A DNA stretch of 64,000 bases, from assembly GCA_964036155.1 (NCBI GenBank), contig OZ038423.1, positions 58,047,249 to 58,111,248 on the forward strand, given 5' to 3'. This document shows, piece after piece, positions 23,261 to 35,700 of this stretch; the stretch's first letter is position 1; each line of letters opens with the position of its first letter. Origin of the DNA: Diploscapter coronatus. Lineage: Eukaryota > Nematoda > Chromadorea > Rhabditida > Rhabditidae. The position numbers were made by a program, and so were the translations under genes. Below the pieces are notes generated by a model. The model was not told the DNA's origin. It did no database searches and saw only the letters and a program-made list of their open reading frames with translations.

Positions 23261-26200
23261 AGTTCCTTAGCAATATTTGTTGAGAAATTCTTCGAAAAGT
23301 GGACAAATTCATAGATAAGAACTTATTAAGAGGAGACTTTCCTACCCCTAATCAATACTTAGTTCTTCCCTGGTAAAGGAATTAAAATCACTTTCAACGA
23401 AATTCCTTGCATGCCTTCAAAGCTGTAAAAATTGATTCGAAGTTACTGTAACTCGTCATCTTATTTGGTCAATAGTCAGCTTTCACCCCAGTTGACCTTA
23501 AATCGCCCTCGTTTGAACATTTTTGGCGGAAAATTTCGTCATGATGCAATAATAATGCTCTATCTTGGCTACCCTCAATTTATCATTAATCTTCGAAGTT
23601 TAGCTTTATTAAATTTTTAGGTCTGAAGTTGCGAGAACTCTGAACCTGAAATTAATTTTCATTTTTCCGCTAAATTTCAAATATGATTCTTTGAATCCAA
23701 TTTTCCTTCTCCGAATAAAAATGAATCTAGTCGAAGGTAGAGAGCAATTTTAAGTTCGAAAAACTAGCATAGTGAGAGAGATTAAAAAATATGCCTAAGG
23801 ATTTAGAGGGTGCAGAGGACGAGAGTAAAAAGCGAAGGACGCAGAGGACATTTTGGCAAGCGCATTTTCCTTCTTCTTCACTTCTCTGCGCTCTCTTCAA
23901 ATAGACTAACTATCTCCCATTTCTCGTTCTACGTTCTTTTCTTCCTCACCATTTTCTATACATCTCTCTCCGTCCGTCGGTGCTTCATTTTTCTAGTTTA
24001 TAGCAATTTCATATTTTCTTAAAATATCGGACTTTTAAGTTGGAATTTCCATATTTAATCTCGAAAATGTTGATCCTTGATTATCTTTGGTCACAGAAAG
24101 TTTTTTATATGAAATGTAGTTTGAACTCAGTAGAATTCGCTGTGGGTTTAAAAATTTGTTTAGGATGAATCGTTTTGGAGAAAACGAGATTTGAAGTTCG
24201 AGTTGTGAAAAATATCGATCATTTTCATATAGAAATTTCCCCATCGCCCATCTTTGCCCTCGCTTTCTTTCTCTCCTTCTTATGTGTTGAGTCTCAACCG
24301 ATTATCGATCTGTCGTGCGTCCTAAAACGACTGACGCAAATTCTGGTCTTCCTAATTTTAAAAACGCCATTTATGATAATTACGCTTAAGCCTGATATAA
24401 TTATCTATTCTGCTTATTAGGCTTTCGTAAGTTTTAAATTCAATATTTTACAACGTTCAGAAGACCAAAAATCATCAACTCGACTAAAATACTTATTTTC
24501 CGTAAAATATAGCATGGATTACTTTTCAGACATTTTCAATAGAGAAATTTGCGCTATTTTTAATCTTCCCTTCGAATATGTTAAAGTTGTATTCAATTCG
24601 AGCTAAGATACATTTCTATTCGGATTTTTCCTATTTCTTCAATTCTAAATAAAATCTTCTTACATTTTGGACTAGATGTTATACATAATATATATATATA
24701 TATATAGTTTTTCATCAAAATCTGGCCTTGGCTTCCAATTTTCTAGCTTCTCACTCGCTCTCCCACTTTCAAACGTCTTCTCGCTCCTCATTTCCCCGAA
24801 ACCAAGCTTTAGACAGCGAACAGAATAAAGAGACTGTAGCGCAGTGGTAGTATACTGGGTTTATCAAAAATCATTTAGAAACGGTCACGACTCTCTTTTA
24901 CAAGTTTTTTTTACCACATTTCGCCTCATGAGGATAGAAAGTTGGGATCGAGAGATGAACGAGAAACGGGAAAAATGAGAGCTAGGGCCAGATTTGGATG
25001 AAAAGCAGTAATCTAAGTCTTTTTAACCCAAAATACCTAAAAAGTTCTATATTCAAAATATTTTCAAATAAACTTCTTCCAAGATCCTAGGCAAGGTCTA
25101 AATTAGAATACTCTAATTCCAACATTTCATACGATTTCTCAAACTCAATATTGTTTGCATAAGAAGTGATGTACACAAATTAATCTCCGTTTTTCTCTGC
25201 CTCTCTGCCCCTCTCCTATCTTCGGACGCACACTCGTTGAGAGAGCGAAGTAGCGAGAGAGTGGGGAAAATAAGGGGACGGAAAAGAAAGAGAAATGGGG
25301 GGAAATAGAAAGCCTCTGCGTGGAGCCAGAGAAACGAGATATCGATTTTCTAGTAGGTCAGGCCTCGCTCTCTTTCTCTCCTTTTCTATCTCTCTCTGTC
25401 TTTTCTCTCCACGATTTTCACATTTCTTTAGGATGTTTCAATATCGAACTTTCAAAATCTGTTTTTCACTCAATTGGCTAGTTTTATTTGAATTCTTAAA
25501 ACCTGACGATATATTTTTAATCGCATTCTGTTTTCCCGCTTTTAACTTTGCTCTTTCGCTATTCTCAATGCAGCTGGCGTTAGGGGTGATTTCAGAAAAA
25601 TCATCGAAATTTTCAATTTACCAAAACCTTCGACAAATTTCACATAGTAATTCATACTTCCTATTGGAATTTTCAAATTTGCACAAATTCAATTCGAAAT
25701 TTATAAATTGTAGTTTTATCGCTATAAAATACGTCTAGATTAGGAGGCTTATTCATTTTTCAAAACGGACATTATTTCCCCTTTCAGGTACTCATTTTAG
25801 AGCCAAATGCAATCTTCTGCCTTAGCTAACAGTTATCTGACCACTATATTTTAACACCCTCATTTTTGAATCATCAATCAATTTTTCTCACACTACACTT
25901 GCCCAACTATGCAATATGTGAATTCTGCGTCTTCAATGGGGCCTTGAACGTTGGACTCTGCCATCTCTCTTTGCTATTTTTTTCGACAAGTAATGACCAC
26001 CCCTCTTTTGTTCGCTACGGGTCCAAATTTATACATGCTAAACTTTTCTAAACTATTGCATATTGCATATTTATTTATTCGAAGACGAAGACGAAGCTAA
26101 AATTTATATTCTCATTTTTCAAAAGCGTCCGATTTTTACAAGTACTTTTGATGAATGACGTTTTGAAGTCCCCAAATTATCAAATGCACCCTTGAAACCT

Positions 26201-26749
26201 AATTTCCATAATCTTTTATCATAAAAAACGAGTTTTTGAAATTTGCCCACTTTTCAAATATATTTTTCAGAACGTCCCGAACTTCGTCATGCTTTTACAC
26301 TGCTTTCTTGAAATTCATTTTCTCTTATCTCGCGTTATCGATTTTCTGATCTATTTTCGTTCTTTCTCAAGAAAAGTCTTTTCTCTTCCATTAGCGCAAT
26401 CTTTGAGCTATAAAAATCGCGACTTTTATCATCAATCAAATCCAAAGTTTCAAGTTTCGACTCTTTAGAAAGTACACCAACTTTTGAGATGAAAATAGCA
26501 GGAAAAGAAAAGGGGGTAGAGTTTCCAAGAACCCTTGATTTTTGTTTGCATGATCTTTGAATCTCGAAAAATAGTTTTTGCCAATTTTTATCAAGTTAAA
26601 CTTCATTTATTAAACAAATCGGTTTTAGGTAACTCCGTCTTTCTTTCATCGTGATTATTACTTGTGTTGATTCGACTACTGTATCTTTTCGTCCTGCGTT
26701 TACCGGTCCGTTCTCTGGCTATGTGCGTTGTGTAAAACCCGGCTAAACC
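23261..26749. other. Intergenic 3.5 kb between divergent genes
   Basis: Promoter-bearing spacer between the lectin array (minus) and the AUTS2-like gene (plus). Contents seen: a GACGCAGA motif at about 23838; a (TA)n microsatellite at about 24688-24706; polypyrimidine-rich blocks at about 25370-25410; and a GC-richer leader just before the start at 26750. ORFs here have no recognisable domain. A tRNA-like fragment near 24837 was rejected. Confidence 0.45.
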
Positions 26750-29700
26750 ATGGATCCTGTCGTTACTGATGCTGATCAGGTAAAAAATTTAAAATTTTTT
26801 TAATTTGAATTAAAAACTTTAGGGCAGCTCCGAAATCCCTCCGACCGAGGAGCCAAAACCCGAGCAAGACGCAGAGATGCTGCCCCAAAATGACGAATTC
26901 TGCTTCAAAGCCCCGCTTCCTCCGATCAAGTAAAAATGATTATTATTATTTTTTAAATAAATTGACAAAAAATTAGTTCCTTGACAGCCGAGTTATCCTT
27001 CTTTACTATATTTATTCTGTTCTCTAAGCTAAACGTTTGAACTTTACAAAAAATACGAGATTTTTTAAAATAAAAGAAAAAAATTAGGAGGGGCAAAAGA
27101 GGCCGTGGTGCTGCGAATATTTCCATCGTCCATTCGCCGGCGGCCAGAAGGAACGGGCATATCTCCGCTGAAAACAGCACTTCCCCGCCTAGGTACGCAA
27201 TTTATTATCAATTCAGATTTAAGTGATTTTCAAAAAGAAAACATCTTCTAAACCCATTAAGTTTTGCCTGAAAACTAATTTAGAGTCGAATTTCATGTCA
27301 TAGTTGACTCTGGTGTCATTTTTCTTCTTAGTAGAGAAGATGATAAATTTACCAATTCAACTTTCCTGAAGATCTTCGATACAGTTTTCTGAGAAAAGTT
27401 TATATAATTTCGCAAGTTATACTTTTTTCCTGAAATTCTAAAATTCAATTTTGCAGACGCGGTCACAAGTCGGGTCGCGGCGGCTTGTGCCGAGGTTCAC
27501 GAGGGGGGCTCAGCAAGCGAATGGCTCGAGCTGATGGGCAATTTCCTGCGCAGAAAGCGAGTGGAGCTTCCGGCCGAGGCAGGGGTGGTAGAGGTGGTGC
27601 GAATCGGCTGGTTAGACAGGTAAAAACTTTTATTAGAGATTTTAAGGCTTTTTTTTCTTAATTTTATGATTTTTTAAACGAAATTCTATGAAAGCTTGAC
27701 GTTTGTTGCCATATTTTTAATATTTGGAACATTTGATCTTTAAATAGAAAATTTTCAGGATACCCTCCCCTTCCAGACCTCCGAAGAAGGCCAGAATCCA
27801 GCTGCCCTTCAACCGGTGAAAAAGGTGATCCGAGTTCGGGTGAACGGAAAATACAGGGTCAGGACGAGAGTCGGTGCCAGAGTGGCGGCGAGGATGCAAG
27901 CGGCCAGGTAAAATTTAGAAAGCGTCATTTGTAAATAAAAATTAGACATTAAAAACCATGATATTTTTGAACAAAGATTTTTCCCTAAACAAATTCCCAC
28001 GAATAACCAGAAAACTTGAAAATTATGCACAAAATTTATTTTAAAAAGTAGTTTCTAAGGTCAAATGCTAGAAAAAGCGAATTTCCTGAAGGTTAAACCT
28101 ATTTTTGAAAATCCGAAATTTTTTTTCAGACAATCGGCAATCGAAAAATCCAAGAAGGGCAGAGGAAAGAAGGCGTACGATCTGGCGTTGAAGAAATCGA
28201 AGAGAGGCCTGGGACTGAAGGCGTCGGATCTGACGGACTCCCCGAATGGGGCTGGATCGGACATCCCACCACCACCCCCTCTGAAATTCGTCAAGCACGA
28301 CATGTTCTGTCCGATGACACAGAATTATTTGGGTGGGGGTTTTTTAAATTTTTATTTTTGAAAGATTTTTAAAAAATTTGTTCACTTTATTATTTGAGAA
28401 GCACATCTCTTATCTTTTCAAAAGCTGAATGATTAGGTTTTTTGAGGAAATTTGAAAATTTTCAGAAAAACTGACCGACCTACCGAAGTTCGCGTCGATT
28501 CCGAAATGGCTGCACAATTGGATCGATTACAAGAAGAAGCACTTGGCTGGGCGGTGAAAATTGAACTTTCATATTTAGCTTTAAAGTTCTCAATAGACTT
28601 TTCTTGAAGATAAAAATGAAGTTTATCCTGGAGTAAAATTATCTTCCAATTTAACTTCGAAGTTAAAAATTGACTTAAAACTTGATAATTCAAACTTTAA
28701 TTTAACCCTGAAGTTAAAATCACAATTAACTATGAAGTGAACATATCTAATTGATCGTTAAAATGATTTCGATTTTCAGATGGATAGTGAAAGCCAGGAA
28801 AAGGATCGAACAAATGAAGAGAGACAAGAGAAGAAAACAAACCATGCAACTGATCCGAGCAACGACGAACGTGAAGAGGGAGTGCGGGGAGGAGGAAGTA
28901 GAAAGTATGGAGGTACGGTATTCTAATTTTTGAAAATTTAAACGATAAGAATGGACCTATTTTTTACGGGGCATTTTGAAAAGTTTCAATTTTTCTGTTA
29001 AGAATGTCACTTTTGATAAATTGTAGAAAATCGAATTTCAGATAAAATGCGAAGACGTATCGATGGTGGATGTGAGTGAGAGGAATGAAGACGGAAGTGA
29101 AGTGATCAAATGTGAAGATGGCAAAATTTCGGAAAATCTGGAGAAGGTAAAATTTAATTAAAAGATTTTGAAAGATTTAAATTTTTAAACATCTATTTTC
29201 AGGAAATTTCCAAAACTGCCCAGAAGGATCCGAAACTTGAGGACGTCGTGGTAGATGATGAACCTTGCTACTCTAAGTCTTCGGAAAGTCAGAACGTGAA
29301 AAGAAAATTGGTAAGATTTTTTTTTTTTTTAAATTAAAGAAAAACTTAGAATAATTGAAAATGTAAAAATATTTAAAATTTTCAGAAGCGCCGCACCGCT
29401 CCGACTTTCAACTGGCTCGACGAAAAAATCCCGTTCGTGCAGGAAATCATTTTGGACGAATATTCAGTGCTTGGATTCACGTCGATGCACGATCAAAAGG
29501 TTGGACTTTTTAAAATTCAATTTTTCTTTAAAATTGAAAGTTTGGTGTCATTTCTTCTCGAATTTTCACATTTCAAAGCCCCTAAATTACTTTTGATAAA
29601 CCCTAAATTTATCTAATTCGCAAATCGCAATATCTCACTCGACATTTGCTTAAGCTCTAATTGACAGTTTGTGTTTTAGGAAGATCTTCGCAGAATAATT

Positions 29701-32700
29701 AGGGTTTTCTCGAAGCGAGCTGGACTAAATTCATGAGTTTTCGAAGCAGTTTTGCAAAATTTTGAACTTTCCTGGGAATTAGTTAATTAGGTTAATTTTT
29801 CAAAAGATAGGGCTCTTTCCGAGGAAACGAAATTGAAAATTCAAATTGCTCGTTAATTTTTGAACCTAAAATATAACCGAGCTTTGGTCTATGCAAAAGC
29901 AAAAAATGACATGTTTATTGGGAAAATAAAAATGCAACGTTAAAAAATGTTCTTCTATTAAAATAGCAAAAATTGATTTTAACTATCATTTTTGTTTAAT
30001 TTTACCTATTTTTTTCCTGACAGAAAAGTAAAAAGCCAAATACAATTTTTCCAGCATTTTTAGAATTTCCAGGAAAAATTCCTTTCCGCATTTTAAAAGT
30101 CCCCTTCTCCCTTTCACTTTACTTTGAGCATAACACGGCGGCCCCGACAGCATTGTTGTGTAATACTTTTCGAACGTTTCTTTATTTTCTCCTCGGATTT
30201 TCTCAGCTATTTCTCTTTTCTTTCCTTCCTTTTCAATCTCTCTTTGTTTTTCTCTCTTCCTCTTTTTGTCTTTCTAATTGTTCTATGATTTTTGTTCGGG
30301 TGAATAATCATCAAAAGTTTCGGCTTTCAAAAAATTACAAGAACTTATAACTTAAAATTTTATGAAGTATAATTTTGGAAAATGGAACAACGGATAATTC
30401 GTTACTTCGTTGCCTACGAAATAGCAGGAGAATATATCCTCCTACCTTGCCTCTTATACTCTTAACTACGAGTAATGAGGTAACGAACTATCCAAAGTAT
30501 CGGGAAAATGGCGCCACAAAATAATAAAATAAGTAGTTTTGGAGAAATAATTTGAAAAAAATAAGTTTTTAAAAATTTCAGATTTTCGACGACCAAATTG
30601 AGGCTCTGCGTTTGACCGAATTGGACAAAGTCAAAACAAAAAAGGCGGAAAAAGCCCGACGCTGCACTGCGCTCAGGAAAAAGATCAAATTGAGACGGGT
30701 GGGTCGATTTTTGTTTATTTGTTTTGAAAATTTTAATTTTTTAATGTCTTCTTAAAATCAAATTTTCATATCTTCTTTATCGGATATTTCTAACGATTCT
30801 AATTTGTCTTATATTTCTCTTTTGAAATTTATAGATTTAATAATTTTATTGAAGAAGACTTTAATTGCATGATTCAAAAATTTCAAAGCGTGATATTAAA
30901 AAGTGTAGACTCAACGTTCTTTTTCATTTTTGAAGTTTGAAATTTTAGCGAGAAAAATTTAATTTCCCTCTAGAAAACCTGACAATTTTGTGTGCAATTT
31001 TTTATGAGAATCTTCCGCTCGTTTAATACGAGCAATTCTTGCAAAAACGAGAGTTTTTTTTCGCTAAATTTTCCCTGCATTTAATCAGCCGGCTGTAATT
31101 TATTTATGAGCTCTTAAAAAGCGCGGAAAAAGTTTCTCGGAACTCGATAAAGTGAGTAGCTCATTAAAGTTTCTGATAGAAATTCTTCTTTCAAGTCATC
31201 CAACGAACTCTTGCAATAATTGTATAGAATAGTAGGAAATTACATCTTTAAACTTTGAAGAGCAACTCTAAAAATCGTAAGAAAAGGCTATTTTCATCCT
31301 TAATTAGTCTATATTCATGAGAATTCACACCTGCGTAAATGGTCTATTTAAATGTTGCAATTATTTTAAGAGAGCTCAGACGGTTTTAACTTCCTATCCT
31401 TTATCATAGGTCTAGAAATTTATACTCACTTCAATTAGCACAATTTTCTCGGTAAGCCCGCTTTTTCTAGCCGGGAAATTCTCCAAACGATGTGAATTAG
31501 TAATGCTTACTCGGAACGAATTAGAGGGTGATATTTATCGAGCAACTTAATTCTATGCTATTTTTTTTGCAGAATTTATCGCTGTAGGTGGATATCTAAA
31601 AACTTGCTAGACTAATAGGCGTGAGATTTCGGAGCTTCCTACTAAAAATAATTCCTAAATTAGTTTTTGCAACTTTTAACATGGTATTGGCATGAAAATT
31701 ACTCTGAAGTTAATTTTTAACCTAAGGATTTCGAAAATTTTATTTTGGAAATATTTTTTACAGAAAATTCGAAAGATCAACCCTTGGAGATCTAGTTATA
31801 GTTAATTATTGCGGAAACTTTATTTTTCGTTCTCGGAAAAATCCTTTTTTTCCAAAAATTCCTCGCTTTTTTCTACTTTCCTGGGAAAATAACCGCACTT
31901 CCCATGTCTCTCGAGAAGCGGCAAATCAAATTTTTGCGCAAAAAATCGGATTATCATAATTCGTTTGACATTGGTGAAAATATGATTTAGCATTCGTATT
32001 CTGGGAAAACATTTTACTTTTACATAATCTGAAATGCTTTTTGTATGATAAATAACAGGCTGGACTTCATTTTAGATACGGCACAGAGTTTTCCATAAAG
32101 TAGTTTTTTTCATGGGATAAAGTATAGTTCGAAGTAATTTTTAATACCGCACTAGATATTTCACGTTTTCTGAGAACTCCCTATCAATTTAAAAACTATA
32201 CATAAGTCCATTAATCCGAGTTCTCTATGGAAGCCTTTGGACTTTCAATTTTTCGAGATAATTTTTTGAAATGGCCCCCTAGGATTTTCCAAATTCCACG
32301 TAACTTCAAAAATTACTCATGCCTAAATGATTCGCTACCCTCGACCCCTTAGACTATCGTCTTTGACCTCGCTCAAGGCATATCAGCCTATCATGTCATT
32401 CGTGTTAAATTCCAGCCGACTTTTCTCTCTCCGACTTTCTAACAGCATTTCTGTTCTTTTTATTTTGGCACAAACTGCATCTGTTCTGGATATCAGATGT
32501 TAACGTGAATTGCTCCGACTTTCACGCTAATATATCTTTTTTCGACTTTAAACTAGTTCTTTCCCTCTTTTCTTTCTCTCCCTTTTTATCACCTTAACCC
32601 CTCGGCTCTGCTCTGTATTACACTATAATTTCGTCTCGTGTGTCGTCATTTGTCTGCATCTTTTCCCTTTTCAATTTTCAATGATTTTTTCTTTCTCCCC

Positions 32701-35700
32701 TTTTTATTTCTTTTCTCCTCTCTCAAAATTCAATACTCTCTAAATGGAGTTTGATTTTTTTGCAAAATCATGCATGTTTTCACATTTGAAAATTCACCAT
32801 TTGTCACTGAAATTTTACGAATTTTTTTCTCAGTTTTTTGTGCTCTGCAAAATGGTTTTTCATTGTTTCAACATTTTTCACACCCATATCTCATTTCGTT
32901 TTGATCATTCGAACGGTTATAGACTCGGGTCGGGCGATTTTTTGAACTTTCACTTTTTCCCGACCGGAAATTTCCTCTTATCATTTCTCATGAAAAATTG
33001 ACGATTTTAATGAATACCGAAAGAGTCTAATTTTATTTTTTCAGTTTAGATTTCAATGAAATGATAAGGGGCGAATTTCGAAACTACTAATCTGAAAATG
33101 ATCGAAAATGGCAAATTTTTGCGTCCTGTCTTTTTTATGCCCGAAAAAATAGGGTTCTTTCGATCGCTAGAAAAACTGTTGTAATTGACCATTTGGCGCG
33201 CGCGCAATTAGAGTAAGAAAGAAAGCGAGAGAGTATAGAAAAACACGGGGTTAGAGGAAGGGAAAAGACGCAGAGAAGGGGAGAGAGCGAACAACGTCCT
33301 TGTCGCCGCCTCCCCTTTACGCCTCGCTCCATCACTTTCAACTTTGTTCCAATTTCTGTCTGACTTCTCTCTCCGCTCTCTTCATTTCCCGCTCTAAAAA
33401 TTGATCTCCCCGTCAGTTTTTTGCCGAATTTTCCACATCGGATGTTGCCCACTTTATCATCAATTTTTTCCGATTTAAAAATATTCCAGTCGATTTCAAG
33501 AACCTATCCCTTATCATTGAACGAGAGAAATTGCGTGAATTTTACACAAACATTTGCGTTTTTTTCCCGGCCGAGGTTGAAAAAGATCATATCAAATATA
33601 CACACACAGTTTATATATATATATGACTTTTTAGCGCGACGATTTTCTTGCCAAAATTTCTAACCCGGCTGTTTAAACAACTGAGCCACCCGTTCATTTG
33701 AAAACTAGGGTTCAAAGAACAAGTTCTGATTGAGAACACGTGATGGCCTGGAATTTTTAGCCTTACCTTCAGACATTGGTTTTATAATAAGAATCCCTAA
33801 AATCCACTTTTTTTAATTCCCGGAAAACTAAAGTCTATCAGATTCAATAGCAGCTAGTAGGAAATTTTCTCGCAAGTCTCGACACTTTCTTGATAGAATA
33901 AAATCTAATTATAAGAAATTTGTTTACCCTATCTTCTGTGGTGAAAATTAATTGAGTCGGGCACTTTCGAGATCAAATTTTCTCTCGAAGAGCCTTTTGA
34001 TTAGATTATTTTTCGCTTAATATATTCTCGATATTAAGGGGTATACTATAGCACCTGTCAAACTTCGTGGTCAAAGAATCAGTTCTTTTTTCTAAAGTGA
34101 TCGCTAATTAATGTAGTGTACTGCAGGTTTGTTGAATACCCCGTAGTCCCATAAATTCTGTAGGTAAACAGATTTAAACAGGTAAAAGTGGATATGAATA
34201 GGGTAGAGTTAGAATGTGGTAGGGTATATATGGCATCAAAATGATTAGCACATCAAGCTATACATTTTTATACCAAATAGCCTACCACACTTTAACCCTA
34301 GCTACAATGCAAATCTTTTTACCCACGGGTTATTCAAAAGCCGTACTGCATAAGCTAAGGAAACTCGTATATTTCGAAGCCTAGCAAGTAGTTTAGTAGG
34401 ATTTTCAATACTATTATTAATTGCCCTTAAAATTGATATTTTTTTTTTATAGTAGGTCAGAAATCGAACCTTCGTTCATCTTTTTCCGTGAAAAGAGTTA
34501 ATGTAATTATTTGCCCAAAGTGTCTATTGACTCTAGCCATAATTGAATGAAATGAACGGGGAAAAATGTCAACTTTCACAATTTATTCAACATTTTTTCC
34601 TTCGACGCACTTTTTCCGCAAACATAAACGAACTTGTGTACATATTAGTCGTGTTCTACACTCTTTCTCCTAATAAGCGAATTCCAGAAATGCAAAAAAT
34701 AGTCGTTCCTAATTCGAAAAATTGCTCTTTCGGGGAAAATTTAAACTAATTTTCACCCCGTTTCCCATGCAATAACTCTCGAAAATAATTATTTTCCTCG
34801 AACAAATATGTACCAGAAATTTATTTTTAAAATGAAAATTCCGTACTCCTTACTGAATTATGACGCTTTCATCGGAAATTGAATATTTTAAAGTTGCGTC
34901 ATAATTAACAGTTTTTAAATTTAAAAAAATCATATTTTCACTTAGAAACTACATTATTTGAACTTTAGAAATTTCGTTTAAAATCGTGAAATTATTAAAT
35001 TTGTATTGAAATTTGCAATATATTTTTGATTAATTAGAAAATCAATTTTAATTATTGATTTTTCAGTACGTCATCCTCAAGTATCAACGCCAGCAACGCA
35101 AACGTCAGCGCCTTGAAAAACGTGAGCGTCAAATCGTTGAGCGCAAGGCCAAATACGATACGCTCAAGAAGCTTGTCAAGGTGAGTAGACCATTTAGTCT
35201 AGCTGATAAAACGGCAATATGGGCACTATTTTTACAAAAATATAAAAAGTCAGGCCTAAGAACGGTGTTTTAAGCCATTACGTTCGGGCGGTACTCCCTT
35301 AAGGCGAATTATTTTTCCAGTCTTATTGCGTACTTCCTATGTATCAACTTTCAATAGAGACAAATTTTCCCTGCCTACCCCCTCTATAATTTTTATTTTC
35401 GGCTGAAAGTCTATTTAGGTCTGATAAAAGTACGAGTATTATATCAGACGTATTTGTTTTGCAAAAATTCTATAAATAGCGCATTATACTTTTTTTCTTT
35501 GTAAAAATCCCAGATATGACTAATCAGACAGACCTAGGGAGGGCGATCGCCAGAAAGCCCTTGAGACCTATCCCTCTATAGTACTTCCTATAAAATTTTT
35601 ACACATTTTCGTTGTGTGTGCTCACAATCAGTCAGAACGATAATTTCATTCATGCGATCTACCCTTGGTATATTTTCTTCGCTTGACGAAAGTACTCCCT

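Noticed and set aside
24829..24900. tRNA-like sequence: TAGCGCAGTGG (A-box-like) followed at a plausible distance by GGTCACGACTC (B-box-like).
   Set aside because: No acceptor stem, anticodon stem or T-stem pairing could be formed, so it is not a functional tRNA; at most a degenerate tRNA-derived fragment.
23810..25738. Phe/Ser/Leu-rich plus-strand ORFs in the large intergenic region.
   Set aside because: They track polypyrimidine blocks and lack any family signal.
33655..33720. Minus-strand GTGGCTCAGTTG resembling a tRNA D-arm.
   Set aside because: No B box or cloverleaf follows.
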